From RUG708 sp050946535 (lineage in GTDB: Bacteria > Bacillota > Clostridia > Peptostreptococcales > Anaerovoracaceae), in assembly GCA_050946535.1 (NCBI GenBank), contig JBMNUZ010000008.1:1-64000 (forward strand): a stretch of 64,000 nt of DNA, in the 5' to 3' direction. Below, piece after piece: positions 51,851-60,772 of this stretch. Position 1 is the stretch's first letter. Every line of letters begins with the position of its first letter. A program made the translations under genes and the position numbers. The notes beneath the pieces were generated by a model. That model was not told where the DNA came from. It was given only the letters and a program-made list of their open reading frames with translations, and did no database searches.

Positions 51851-52473
51851 CTTCTGAGTTTTCTTTCCCTTGAAGTATCCTCCGCGCCCGCACCCGGTCG
51901 TTCCGAGAAAATGCAGCCGCAGTAGTTCTGCCTGTAAAGCCCGTATTCCTTTGACATCTCGACCGATCTTCTGAATCCGTCTTTTTTCTTGAAGCTTTCG
52001 TCCAGAAAATCTATTCCGTACTTTTGTGCGATGTCCTGCCCGATCTCGACTATCTTCGGAGTGCTTTTGTGAGGGCTGACCGACAAAGTCGTCGTAAAGA
52101 GGTCAAAACCATTCTTCACTGCAAATCTCGCTGTCATGTCCATCCTTATCCTGAAGCACTGCCAGCACCTTGCGCCGTTTTCAGGCTCGTCCTCGAATCC
52201 GCTCACGTATCTGAGATAGTTTTCAGGATCGTAGGGGCCTTCGATCAGCGTCACCTTGTCTTCTTCAGGAAGAGTCTTATTGTACTCCGTTATAAATTTC
52301 TTTTCGGTTTCCAGTCTTTTCTCGTATTCACCCTCGTTTGTAATATTGGGATTGTAGAAAAAAACCGTCACACGGTATCTCGGCACAAGTCTTTCTATAA
52401 CCGCAGTACTGCATGGTCCGCAGCAGCTGTGCAGGAAAATACCGCGCTTTTCTCCGTTACCTGCCTGATTCAT
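51847..52473 (-). CDS. queH: Epoxyqueuosine reductase QueH
   Basis: A 208-residue Fe-S enzyme of the QueH (formerly DUF208) family, the last step of queuosine synthesis in tRNA. Cys motifs are HSCCGPCSTA (about residues 13-22), CWQCFRIRMDMTA (about 101) and YCGCIFSE (about 188). These bind the 4Fe-4S cluster and an extra metal. The ATG at 52473 has GAGG six bases before it; two earlier in-frame ATGs fit less well. Coupled to priA by a 4-bp overlap and divergent from the TIGR01212 gene. Confidence 0.93.
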   Translation of the reverse strand: MNQAGNGEKRGIFLHSCCGPCSTAVIERLVPRYRVTVFFYNPNITNEGEYEKRLETEKKFITEYNKTLPEEDKVTLIEGPYDPENYLRYVSGFEDEPENGARCWQCFRIRMDMTARFAVKNGFDLFTTTLSVSPHKSTPKIVEIGQDIAQKYGIDFLDESFKKKDGFRRSVEMSKEYGLYRQNYCGCIFSERPGAGAEDTSRERKLRR

Positions 52474-52618
52474 ACCATTCCTCATATATTTATTGCAAAA
52501 TATGATATCATATTCTGATAATATTATTGTCATTCAAGATCCGCTTCACACAGAGCAGCGCCCTGGAATTCGCGGAGCGTATCTAAATTAGTATATCACA
52601 GACGGGAAACACATATTA

Positions 52619-53614
52619 ATGTTAATGTATAAAAATGGTGCAAGATATAATTCGATCGGGCCGTGGCTGAAGGAATATTTCGGCTGCAGAACGGTAAAAG
52701 CCGCAATAGATGCGGGCTTTACATGTCCCAACAGAGACGGTACGAAAGGATTCGGAGGATGTATATACTGCTCCGAGGAAGGCTCGGGAGAGTACGCTGG
52801 AACTGTAGGAAAGGGAATCTCGGCAGGCGAGAAAAAAATACCTGTGCCCGTCAAGGACTTTCAGGCGTCTGACGACCCGTACGATCAGATCACATCGCAG
52901 CTGTCGTTTATAGAGGAAAAGTGGAGTCATCCGCTCTGCATAGCCTATTTTCAGAATTTCACAAACACATATGCGCCTGTCCGGCGCCTCGAAGAACTTT
53001 ACAGAAACGCGCTTTCTCATCCGGACTGTGCAGGCATTGCAATAGCTACGAGACCTGACTGCATCGGCAGCGATACGCTCGATCTTCTCGACAGGCTCAA
53101 TCACGAAACTTTTCTCTGGGTCGAGCTGGGGCTTCAGACCTCCGACAACGAGACGGCACGGATCATCAACAGATGCTGTACTACCGAGGAATACGACGAC
53201 TGCGCCGGCCGGCTCATAAGCCGCGGCATAAGAGTCGTCACTCATCTGATCTACGGACTTCCAGGCGAAGACAGGAAAACCATGCTGGAAAGCACGAGAC
53301 ATATATGTGAGAAAAAGATATTCGGCGTGAAGCTTCACATGCTTAACATTCTGAAAAACACCGCTATAGAAAAGATGTGGCGCAGCGGAGAAATACACCT
53401 GATGAGCAGAGACGAATACATCTCTCTGGTATGCGATGCGCTTGAAATAATTCCGAGGGAAATAACGATACACAGGCTGACCGGCGACGCGCCGGCAGAC
53501 CTGCTGCTCGCGCCGGACTGGATCCCCGACAAGAGAGCCGTACTGAACGGAATAAATCACGAGCTCAAACGGCGCGGAAGCGTTCAGGGCTGCCGCTGCG
53601 GCGCAGGCGGTTGA
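52619..53614 (+). CDS. TIGR01212-family radical SAM protein (YhcC-like)
   Basis: A 331-residue radical SAM protein on the plus strand. It has the family's wide N-terminal Cys spacing, TCPNRDGTKGFGGCIYC (about residues 36-52), whose last CxxC and an earlier Cys bind the cluster. PDCIGSDTLDLLDRL, HLIYGLPGE and HMLNILKNTAIEKMW follow, matching the Elp3-like core. The ATG at 52619 or the one two codons later may be used; the ribosome site is weak (GGGAAA). The substrate of this family is not established. Divergent from queH. Confidence 0.92.
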   Translation: MLMYKNGARYNSIGPWLKEYFGCRTVKAAIDAGFTCPNRDGTKGFGGCIYCSEEGSGEYAGTVGKGISAGEKKIPVPVKDFQASDDPYDQITSQLSFIEEKWSHPLCIAYFQNFTNTYAPVRRLEELYRNALSHPDCAGIAIATRPDCIGSDTLDLLDRLNHETFLWVELGLQTSDNETARIINRCCTTEEYDDCAGRLISRGIRVVTHLIYGLPGEDRKTMLESTRHICEKKIFGVKLHMLNILKNTAIEKMWRSGEIHLMSRDEYISLVCDALEIIPREITIHRLTGDAPADLLLAPDWIPDKRAVLNGINHELKRRGSVQGCRCGAGG

Positions 53615-53665
53615 CGATGCGCCGCACTCGTACGCGGAGCGTACGCAGGACTCTGTTTTATCATA

Positions 53666-54265
53666 TTATTCTTGTTCCCCGTAGTCCGGTCCAAGCCTGC
53701 CTTCGTTGTAATGGCGGCGGCACAGCGGAACATATTCCGCATTTTCACCGACCATGATCTGGTCTCCTGTTCTGACCATCTTTCCGTTGACGACGCGCGC
53801 CGACATGGTCGCCTTGCGGCCGCACCAGCAGATGCTCTTTATTTCTTCTATTTTATCTGCATATACTAGCAGATAGTGAGACCCTTCGAACAGCTCGTTT
53901 CTGAAATCGTTCTTAAGCCCGTAGCACATGACCGGACAATCGAAGCTGTCTACGATTTCCGTCAGTTCCTCTATATGATGTTTCTTCATGAAATGAGATT
54001 CGTCGATGAGCACACAGTCGACGTGTTTTTTGAAATTTTCTTCCATAAAAGTCTGCAGGATGTTCGTGTCCTCGCGGATGATGTCGGCCTCGCGCTCTAC
54101 GCCTATACGCGACCTTACCACGCCTCTGCCGTCCTTTTCATCTTTTTTGCCGGCCGTAAGCACGAGCACGTGTCTTCCGCGCTCCTGATAATTATATGCT
54201 ACTTTTATTAGCTCTATGCTTTTGCCTGCGTTTATCGTGCCATATCTGAAAAAAAGCTGTGCCAC
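53666..54265 (-). CDS. tdk: Thymidine kinase, type II
   Basis: A 199-residue salvage enzyme that phosphorylates thymidine with ATP. P-loop RYGTINAGKS (about residues 7-16), DESHFMKKHHIEEL (catalytic Glu region), MCYGLKNDFRNELFEG, and structural zinc Cys in CWCGRKATM and CRRHYNEG. The start is GTG at 54265, six bases after GGAGG. It ends convergently against the TIGR01212 gene and follows the decarboxylase gene by 21 bp. Confidence 0.96.
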   Translation of the reverse strand: MAQLFFRYGTINAGKSIELIKVAYNYQERGRHVLVLTAGKKDEKDGRGVVRSRIGVEREADIIREDTNILQTFMEENFKKHVDCVLIDESHFMKKHHIEELTEIVDSFDCPVMCYGLKNDFRNELFEGSHYLLVYADKIEEIKSICWCGRKATMSARVVNGKMVRTGDQIMVGENAEYVPLCRRHYNEGRLGPDYGEQE

Positions 54266-54286
54266 ATCGTGCCTCCAACTCAGATC

Positions 54287-55822
54287 CTAAAAATAACTGC
54301 CAAGCATTATGCTGTCTCTTTCATCTTCTGCGCAGAAGAACTCTGCTTCACCGTCTGTATTGTAACCGGCCAGACCGTGAAACTCAAAACCGAACTTGGC
54401 GCATTCTGAAATATACTCAATTATATCACGCGACAGCACTTCTCCGGCGCGTACAGCAGGTATTCCCGGCGGATATACAGAAATATCGGATGCAGAAACT
54501 CTTCCGGCCGCCTTTTCCCTGTCCAGGACTGCATATCCGGCATAAACGGCTCTGCGCGGTGTAAGCTCGGCCGACGGTCTCAGTTCATAGAAACGGTCGT
54601 AAACATCGAGCTGCTCTGACAGCGTTTTTTTACCCTGCTCAGCACTGCCGCCGCTATATTTAAAACTGATATCCTGCAGCGCTTCTTCCAGAGCATCGAA
54701 ATCTGACTGCCTGCTGCCTGTACCCGCCAGCAGGACCACGTACATCAAATCAGAAAACTCGGCATCTATTCTGTACTCTTCAGCCAGTATCTTCTCAAGT
54801 TCTCTCCCTGAAATGCCCATATCCGCAGCAGTGACGAGCAACCTCGAACCCTCGATATCGTGGCTCGGACCTCCGCTTCCCGAAAACCTCCTGCAGCATT
54901 TAATGCCAGGGATTGAGCCTATTTTACCGGCCGTTCTTTCCACCGCTTCGGCGATTTCGTGCCAGCGTCTTTCGCCGTCCGTCTCCATGAACCCTCTTAC
55001 CGCATCGAGGGAAGAAGTGAGCAGATACGAAGGGCTCGTCGACGTCATCATGTTTATAAAGAATTTCAATTTCTTTCTGTCCACCAGGCTGCCCTGTACG
55101 TGAAGCATCGAGCTCTGCGTAAGGCTGCCGAGCATTTTGTGAGTGCTCTGCACGCTTATGTCGGCTCCCGCCTCCATAGCCGTCGGTATATGCTGCCCGG
55201 TGAACATCATCTGCGCGCCGTGCGCCTCGTCTGCGATCACCGGGACTCCGGCTCTGTGAGCCGCACCGACAACGGCCTTTAAATCGCTGTACGTCCCGTA
55301 ATAACCGGGATGGGTGAGAACGACGGCGCACGGGTTTTCGCAGAGCTTAAGCGCCTTTTCCACTTCTGCAGCGCTTATTCCTGCCGGCAGATGCGTCTTT
55401 CTGTCGTACTCGTCGAATATGTAATAAGGAGACGCACCCGATATGACGAGTCCGGAAGTCGTACATCCGTGAGTGCAGCGTTCGATGACGACCGTCGATT
55501 TTTCGGACGAAACCGCCGCAACGGCTGCAGCCACACCGCTCGTCGTTCCGTTCGCCAGGAAGAAAGTTTCGTCCGCTCCGAAGAGATACGCCGCCTTCTC
55601 CTCAGCTTCTCTGATGACTCCTCCGGCGTTGTGCAGGTCGTCGAGTCCCGGCAGCTCTGTCAGATCACGCGCGAGCACGTTCTCTCCGAAGATGCGCCCG
55701 AGATCTCCGGTTTCATCCGCATTGCCCTTGTGCCCAGGAACGTGGAAAGAGATCCTTCCGCCGTCCGCAAATGATTCTGCCGCGTCCGAAAGCGGCGTTT
55801 TCGTCTTTTTTTTATCAGCCAT
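54287..55822 (-). CDS. Orn/Lys/Arg decarboxylase (PLP fold type I)
   Basis: A 511-residue PLP enzyme of the short, non-inducible amino acid decarboxylase family (SpeA/YaaO-like). It has SFHVPGHKGN (about residues 25-34), VPVIADEAHGAQMMF with the PLP-binding Asp, and the PLP Lys in STHKMLGSLTQSS (about 230). The C-terminal domain contains the family's RRAVYAGYAV and YPPGIPAVRAGE. No N-terminal wing domain is present. Arginine, lysine or ornithine could be the substrate. GAGG precedes the ATG. It may be cotranscribed with tdk. Confidence 0.92.
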   Translation of the reverse strand: MADKKKTKTPLSDAAESFADGGRISFHVPGHKGNADETGDLGRIFGENVLARDLTELPGLDDLHNAGGVIREAEEKAAYLFGADETFFLANGTTSGVAAAVAAVSSEKSTVVIERCTHGCTTSGLVISGASPYYIFDEYDRKTHLPAGISAAEVEKALKLCENPCAVVLTHPGYYGTYSDLKAVVGAAHRAGVPVIADEAHGAQMMFTGQHIPTAMEAGADISVQSTHKMLGSLTQSSMLHVQGSLVDRKKLKFFINMMTSTSPSYLLTSSLDAVRGFMETDGERRWHEIAEAVERTAGKIGSIPGIKCCRRFSGSGGPSHDIEGSRLLVTAADMGISGRELEKILAEEYRIDAEFSDLMYVVLLAGTGSRQSDFDALEEALQDISFKYSGGSAEQGKKTLSEQLDVYDRFYELRPSAELTPRRAVYAGYAVLDREKAAGRVSASDISVYPPGIPAVRAGEVLSRDIIEYISECAKFGFEFHGLAGYNTDGEAEFFCAEDERDSIMLGSYF

Positions 55823-55842
55823 AAGCAGAACCTCAAAAACTA

Positions 55843-55872
55843 CAAAAAAAGCTGCTTTTGAAAAGCAGCTTT
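55843..55872 (-). terminator. Terminator of the six-tRNA array
   Basis: AAAGCTGCTTT (55848-55858) and AAAGCAGCTTT (55862-55872) form an 11-bp stem, and the minus strand continues TTTTTTTGTAG. It lies just after tRNA-Phe. Confidence 0.85.
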
Positions 55873-55877
55873 AAAAG

Positions 55878-55953
55878 TGGTGCCCAAACTCGGAATCGAA
55901 CCAAGGACACGGGGATTTTCAGTCCCCTGCTCTACCTACTGAGCTATCTGGGC
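55878..55953 (-). tRNA. tRNA-Phe (GAA)
   Basis: Cloverleaf on the minus strand with acceptor GCCCAGA, anticodon loop CTGAAAA, T-loop GGTTCGATTCC and encoded CCA. Last gene of the six-tRNA array. Confidence 0.95.
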
Positions 55954-55960
55954 GGAAATA

Positions 55961-56035
55961 TGGAGCGGAAGACGAGATTCGAACTCGCGACCCCCGCCTT
56001 GGCAAGGCGATGCTCTACCCCTGAGCCACTTCCGC
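55961..56035 (-). tRNA. tRNA-Gly (GCC), copy 1
   Basis: Acceptor GCGGAAG, anticodon loop CTTGCCAA, T-loop AGTTCGAATCT, encoded CCA. Its 75 bases are identical to the copy at 62908-62982. Confidence 0.95.
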
Positions 56036-56061
56036 ATATCAGCAATATTATGTCGAATAAC

Positions 56062-56139
56062 TGGCGACCCGGAACGGGCTCGAACCGTCGACCTCCAGCG
56101 TGACAGGCTGGCATTCTAAACCAACTGAACTACCGGGCC
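56062..56139 (-). tRNA. tRNA-Asp (GTC)
   Basis: Acceptor GGCCCGG, anticodon loop CTGTCAC, T-loop GGTTCGAGCCC, encoded CCA. Confidence 0.93.
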
Positions 56140-56166
56140 GCAATCACTGCGACATACATCGCAAAA

Positions 56167-56242
56167 TGGTGGGCGCTATAGGGCTCGAACCTATGGCCTC
56201 CTGCTTGTAAGGCAGATGCTCTCCCAGCTGAGCTAAGCGCCC
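56167..56242 (-). tRNA. tRNA-Val (TAC)
   Basis: Acceptor GGGCGCT, anticodon loop CTTACAA, T-loop GGTTCGAGCCC, encoded CCA. Confidence 0.95.
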
Positions 56243-56269
56243 ATGATGAAATATGCGATGAAGTTTTTC

Positions 56270-56346
56270 TGGTGGGCCATCAGGGACTTGAACCCCGGAC
56301 CTGCCGGTTATGAGCCGGATGCTCTAACCAACTGAGCTAATGGCCC
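56270..56346 (-). tRNA. tRNA with CAT anticodon (elongator Met or Ile2)
   Basis: Acceptor GGGCCAT, anticodon loop CTCATAA, encoded CCA. It lacks initiator features. Met and lysidine-modified Ile2 cannot be separated by eye; the CTCATAA loop fits either. Confidence 0.88.
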
Positions 56347-56350
56347 ACAA

Positions 56351-56427
56351 TGGTCGGGGTGGCAGGATTTGAACCCGCGACCCACTGGTCCCAAACCAGT
56401 TGCGCTACCAAGCTGCGCTACACCCCG
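56351..56427 (-). tRNA. tRNA-Pro (TGG)
   Basis: Acceptor CGGGGTG, anticodon loop TTTGGGA, T-loop GGTTCAAATCC, encoded CCA. First gene of the array, 45 bp downstream of its -10 box. Confidence 0.95.
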
Positions 56428-56471
56428 GAGTTGTTGTAATTACTAGTTTTGTAAGTGCGTCAACGCTAGTT

Positions 56472-56500
56472 ATATTAACATTCATACAGATTATTGTCAA
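56472..56500 (-). promoter_or_regulatory. Promoter of the six-tRNA array
   Basis: TTGACA (56495-56500) and TAATAT (56472-56477) on the minus strand with a 17-bp spacer. Confidence 0.8.
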
Positions 56501-56556
56501 TAGTTTTTAACTTATTTTTAAATATTTATCGGGATGATCCGGAGCCTGGTTGGGAA

Positions 56557-56590
56557 AAAAAAGTTCCCCGCCCATATCAGGCGGGGAACC
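56557..56590 (-). terminator. Terminator of the 103-residue gene
   Basis: Perfect 10-bp arms GTTCCCCGCC (56564-56573) and GGCGGGGAAC (56581-56590), followed on the minus strand by TTTTTTTT. Confidence 0.9.
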
Positions 56591-56636
56591 AGCATTACGG
56601 CCAAAAGACCGTACAGAGAACTGAATGATCTTCCGA

Positions 56637-56948
56637 CTATCTGTGAACTCTCGGCTTGATAGGCATTGGGTCTACAGCCTTGAGAACATCGTTCATGAAC
56701 GAAACTCTTGTGTCGAAATCAGGGTCTTCCATGATGATGTCGAGACCCTCAGGAACTTCCTGACCGCTTCTCTTAGCTACACGAGCTACGCTGTACTGGA
56801 AGTGTGATCTGTCACAAAGCTGTGCTGAATTTCTGAGCTCCTGCATTTCTGAATAGCTTAAAGGCTCAGCGTTTTTGATCAGTGCGATAACCGCATCTTT
56901 AACCGCGTCTTCGTCTTCTACAAAGACGTCATTCCAATAATCTCTCAT
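56637..56948 (-). CDS. Hypothetical 103-residue protein
   Basis: A small soluble, helical protein starting MRDYWNDVFVEDEDAVKDAV. The middle, PLSYSEMQELRNSAQLCDRSHFQYSV, is a helix pair with one Cys. The C-terminus is basic (PMPIKPRVHR). AAGGA precedes the ATG, and a clear terminator follows, so the gene is probably real and monocistronic. No family recognised. Confidence 0.7.
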   Translation of the reverse strand: MRDYWNDVFVEDEDAVKDAVIALIKNAEPLSYSEMQELRNSAQLCDRSHFQYSVARVAKRSGQEVPEGLDIIMEDPDFDTRVSFMNDVLKAVDPMPIKPRVHR

Positions 56949-57469
56949 TTTTTAATTTCCTTTCTGAAACTAAACATATATATGGTCATTTCTGACTGCG
57001 TATCCAGCCGCTTTGTTGTAACTGGAAACTGTCAGAAATCTTATTGACTAAATATTAACACCTCGCGTTAATTGTGTCAACGAACATATTATCTCCGCAA
57101 TTGTTGATAAGTGCTAATTTATTTTTATTTTAATTTGGTTGCCTTTGTTTTATTTTGTGATTATGGTCAAATAAACGAAAAATTTTTTTCAATATTTTTT
57201 CCACAATAAAAAGGTATATAGTTATATTATAACCATATACCTTTATAAAAACCATCTTATATTACTTGTTGACTATTTATTTATATGTTGCCTGGCTGAC
57301 TGCCGGCGGCCGTCTGCTGTCATTTATTTTGCCCGGTTTCCATCCGGTTTTTTCATTTTCAGCAGTATCTGCAGTGCCGGATAAGAGTCTCTTGTCAACC
57401 TGCTTTTCAGCTGCTTCCTGAATTTTATGCCACTATATTCTGACGACGGCTTGGATCTTTTTACTTCAG
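56949..57469. other. AT-rich gap containing a long palindrome
   Basis: No supported gene. It contains the 35-bp near-perfect palindrome listed separately, and presumably the promoter of the 103-residue gene at its left end. Confidence 0.4.
57210..57244. repeat. 35-bp near-perfect palindrome
   Basis: Bases 57210-57244 are symmetric about 57227, with 16 of 17 pairs matching (mismatch 57220/57234); the arms begin AAAGGTATAT. On the minus strand it is followed by a TTTTTATT tract, so it may be an AT-rich terminator for the TerC gene. Otherwise it is operator-like. Confidence 0.6.
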
Positions 57470-58726
57470 TTATTCGCCTTTATCGGCCTGCGCAGCTTCT
57501 GCGTTCAGGGTTTCAGCCGTATCGGCTGCAGAAGCAGGTCCCTCTTCCTTGTGGTTCTCAGCCTTGTCTTCAGCCTGCGCAGATTCTGCTTTTTTCGGAT
57601 TCTCAGCTTTATCTGCCGCTGATGCAGTTTCTGCTCCATTCATGTTCTCAGCTTTATCTTCCACTGATGCAGCTTCTGTTTCCTTCAGAGTTTCAGCCGC
57701 ATTTACTGCCGGCTCAGTACCTGCTTCATTCAGGTTTTCAGCCTTTTCTGCTGTCAGCTCAGCGCCTGCTTCATTCAGGTTTCCAGCCTTTTCTGCTGTC
57801 AGCTCAGCTGCCGCATTTCCTGCGTTTTCAGCAATCTGCCCGTCTTCGTCGTCTTTCTTTCTTCCCGAAATAACCATCGAAAGGATGATGCTCGCGGCAA
57901 GTATTCCAATGATGACGAGGATCGAAACTTCTGTACCTACTTCGATGTGGAATATCTCAGCGAGAAGCTTAAAGCCTGTAAACATCAGAATTATAGCCAC
58001 GCCGTATCTGACGTACTGGAATCTCTTCGCCATATATTCGAGAACAAAATAGAGCTGTCTGAGACCGAGTATCGCAAGGATATTCGACGAGTAAACTACC
58101 AGCGGATGGATCGAGATCGAGAATACGGCCGGTACCGAATCTATCGCGAAAATGATGTCGGAAAACTCTATGAGAAGAAGTACGCCGAACAGCGGAGTCG
58201 CATGATGTACAATCTTGCCTTTTTCCTCGCTGTATTCCTTTACAAAGAACTTTTCTCCTCTGAAGTCCTCGGTCATAGGAAGGAATTTTCTGATGAACTT
58301 CATAATAGGGCTCTGCGTAGGATCTTCCTCTTTGTCGTCACCCTTGAACATCTTGATGCCGTTATATAACAGCAGCACTCCGAAGATATAGAGAACCCAT
58401 GCGAATCTTTCAACTATGGCAACTCCGGCCATTATGAAAATGAATCGCATTATGATCGCACCGATTATGCCCCAGTGAAGCACCCTGTGCTGAGCGTGTT
58501 CGCTGATGCCGAACGATGTGAATATGGACATGAACACGAACAGATTGTCCATGCTCAGACTGAATTCTATTACGTAGCCGCCCAGGAACTCGGTGGCGAG
58601 CTGTCTGCCCATGAACTTCCATATGAGTGCCATCACGCACATAGCGATCGCTATCCACATTCCGACCCATTTCAGTGCGTTCAGCAGTTCATGGTCGTGA
58701 GTGCCTTTCTTTTGTATTTCTGCCAA
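57470..58726 (-). CDS. TerC-family membrane protein with seven 15-residue C-terminal repeats
   Basis: A 418-residue TerC/Alx-type integral membrane protein, a family linked to metal (manganese) efflux and tellurite resistance. About nine hydrophobic helices fill residues 18-295. The family's acidic membrane motifs are present: EFSLSMDNLFVF (about 54-65) and LIEFSDIIFAIDSVPAVF (about 185-202). Residues about 307-411 are seven copies of a 15-residue, Ala/Glu-rich repeat (for example AELTAEKAENLNEAG, TASAADKAENPKKAE), an uncommon hydrophilic tail. Plus-strand ORFs opposite this repeat are its shadow. The gene is monocistronic. Confidence 0.9.
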   Translation of the reverse strand: MAEIQKKGTHDHELLNALKWVGMWIAIAMCVMALIWKFMGRQLATEFLGGYVIEFSLSMDNLFVFMSIFTSFGISEHAQHRVLHWGIIGAIIMRFIFIMAGVAIVERFAWVLYIFGVLLLYNGIKMFKGDDKEEDPTQSPIMKFIRKFLPMTEDFRGEKFFVKEYSEEKGKIVHHATPLFGVLLLIEFSDIIFAIDSVPAVFSISIHPLVVYSSNILAILGLRQLYFVLEYMAKRFQYVRYGVAIILMFTGFKLLAEIFHIEVGTEVSILVIIGILAASIILSMVISGRKKDDEDGQIAENAGNAAAELTAEKAGNLNEAGAELTAEKAENLNEAGTEPAVNAAETLKETEAASVEDKAENMNGAETASAADKAENPKKAESAQAEDKAENHKEEGPASAADTAETLNAEAAQADKGE

Positions 58727-58873
58727 TTATGTCTCTCCTTCTACCGGGCATCAATTCCCCCGGCCTAGCATATTCTGTTTCCATTCCCCCCGAATTCTAT
58801 CAGGCACTTACAGCGCATTTTATCAGATGCATACGGCGCTTCGAAAACAGAACTTCGTGATAACTTCTTTTTC

Positions 58874-60058
58874 CTATCTCCATGCGGTATCTCGTGCCGC
58901 CGATACTTTCTTCTTCAGATCCGCCAGCCTGTTGAGGGCTTCATTCAAAGTATCGTCCTTCTTGGCGAAGTGGAATCTGATGTAATTGTGGATGTCTTCA
59001 TTGAAGAAACTCGAACCCGGTACAGGCGCGACACCCACGTTCTCAGCCATCCATACCGAGAATTCATAATCGTCTTTTACCCCGAATTCGCTGACGTCTA
59101 TCATAACATAATATGCACCTTCAGGATTGTTAAATCTGAATCCAAGATCTTTCAATCCTCCGGTAAACAGGTCTTTCAGGTGAGTATAATGCCTGTTGAG
59201 ATCTTTATAATAATCGTCGCCGAATCTGAGTCCAGTGACCGCAGCCTCCATCAGCGGAGCCGCCGCGCCGACCGTCAGGAAATCGTGCACTTTCCTTATC
59301 CTGTCTGTGATTTCCGGCGGAGCGAGCGTGTATCCGAGCCGCCATCCGGTAATCGAATATGTCTTGGAAAGCGAGCTGCAGACGATCGTCCTTTCCCTCA
59401 TGCCCGGCAGCGACGCAATGTATACATGTCTGTTAGGTTCATATACTATATGTTCGTATACTTCGTCTGTGACAACATAGACATCGTATTTTTCTGCAAG
59501 CGAAGCGATGATATCGCATTCTTCGCGCGTGAATACCCTCCCGCTCGGGTTCGACGGATTACACAGTATCAGGACTTTTACTCCGTCTCTGAAAGCGTCC
59601 TCGAGCACTTCGGGATCAAACGTGAAATCAGGCGGGTTCAGAGGAATATATACCGGCCTGGCACCCGACAATATGGTATCGGCGCCGTAATTTTCGTAGA
59701 ATGGTGAAAATATCGCCGTTTTGTCTCCTGGGTTGACCAGCGACATCATGGCCGCCATCATGGCTTCGGTGCTCCCGCACGTAACGCATATTTCGTTTTC
59801 AGGATCGTAGCGCATGCCCGAGAAATGTTCGACTTTATCGGCAAGCGCTTCCCTGAAATTTCTGGCTCCCCAGGTAACAGCGTACTGATGAGGTCCCTCA
59901 TCCGCTATCTCTTTGAGCCTGTCTGTAATTTCAACCGGAGGATCGAAGTCGGGAAATCCCTGGGAAAGATTGATCGCGCCGCATTTATCAGAAATTCTCG
60001 TCATTCTCCTGATGACCGAATCGGTAAAATGAGCGCTTCTGCTGCTCAGTTCTTTCAT
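58874..60058 (-). CDS. Class I/II PLP-dependent aminotransferase
   Basis: A 394-residue fold-type I aminotransferase. It has INLSQGFPDFDPP (about residues 28-40), CNPSNPSGRVFTREE (about 165) and TDEVYEHIVYEP. The PLP Lys is in SSLSKTYSITGWRLGY (about 230-245), and a conserved Arg lies in HNYIRFHFAKKDD near the C-terminus. It groups with aspartate/kynurenine aminotransferase-like enzymes such as YbdL; the amino donor is unknown. The ATG at 60058 after GGGGGA is preferred; the frame is open to 60184. Confidence 0.9.
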   Translation of the reverse strand: MKELSSRSAHFTDSVIRRMTRISDKCGAINLSQGFPDFDPPVEITDRLKEIADEGPHQYAVTWGARNFREALADKVEHFSGMRYDPENEICVTCGSTEAMMAAMMSLVNPGDKTAIFSPFYENYGADTILSGARPVYIPLNPPDFTFDPEVLEDAFRDGVKVLILCNPSNPSGRVFTREECDIIASLAEKYDVYVVTDEVYEHIVYEPNRHVYIASLPGMRERTIVCSSLSKTYSITGWRLGYTLAPPEITDRIRKVHDFLTVGAAAPLMEAAVTGLRFGDDYYKDLNRHYTHLKDLFTGGLKDLGFRFNNPEGAYYVMIDVSEFGVKDDYEFSVWMAENVGVAPVPGSSFFNEDIHNYIRFHFAKKDDTLNEALNRLADLKKKVSAARDTAWR

Positions 60059-60772
60059 CTTCATTCCCCCGTTCTCAAATATGCCTGTGACATTTATTCC
60101 TGCAGATTCATGAATGTTATCAGATTCAGAATCACAGAATTCATTGAAAAAGTACCGCATTTTCACGCGGACAAACGGCTGCATGCCGTGTTTTCTGATT
60201 ATTGTATCATACTTACATCAATTTACATAACTAATTATCCATTATATACGTACTTTCATTCATTCTTCACACAAATCATGTCAATCATTCACCATTATGC
60301 CAGAATGCGCACATACTGCACTGCTATATTATTGGTGTCGAAAGGAAAGACATTAAACCACAAAACATCATCAACATTGCAAAACAGATACTTTTCATAA
60401 ACTCTCCTAAAAACAAATAATGCAGAAACAACGGAAAGACCGGAATGGAACCGACAGAGCCATTCCGGTTTTTTCGTTATCCGGGTAAGGGCGGTCCGGC
60501 TACAAATACATTTATCCGGCTCTGTTTGTGATAAAATCAGATTTAGCACAATATCCTGCGCCGCGGACAGGTCCGTTTCACAATCAATTCCGGAATCCTG
60601 AAGTGCCTGGTCTCAGGCAGGCACATCTACGGTTTTTATTAATATTAATAATGAAGAAAACCGGACGGACATGACCGGAATTTTACAGCTGAAAATATTT
60701 TCATGAATGACTGCGATGCGCTGTATTCGGAAACGGAAGACCTCTGCGGCAGTTACAGAGAGGAGAACAAGA
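60059..60772. other. Divergent intergenic region with a plus-strand terminator
   Basis: Lies between the aminotransferase (minus) and the YunC-like gene (plus). The left part should hold the aminotransferase promoter. A plus-strand terminator at 60439-60474 implies a plus-strand transcript from about 60200-60440, but no supported ORF is seen. An AGTGCCT/AGGCAC hairpin lies near 60604. Confidence 0.4.
60439..60474 (+). terminator. Orphan plus-strand terminator
   Basis: Perfect 10-bp arms ACCGGAATGG (60439-60448) and CCATTCCGGT (60460-60469), followed on the plus strand by TTTTTTCG. No plus-strand gene is seen upstream. Confidence 0.7.

Noticed and set aside
50663..51925. 420-residue plus-strand ORF opposite priA
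   Set aside because: Antisense shadow; it crosses the priA/queH overlap and has no family features.
57427..57873. Repetitive plus-strand ORF (148 residues)
   Set aside because: It is the 45-bp TerC tail repeat read on the other strand.
60295..60549. 84-residue minus-strand ORF
   Set aside because: Runs through a plus-strand terminator hairpin and lacks a ribosome site.
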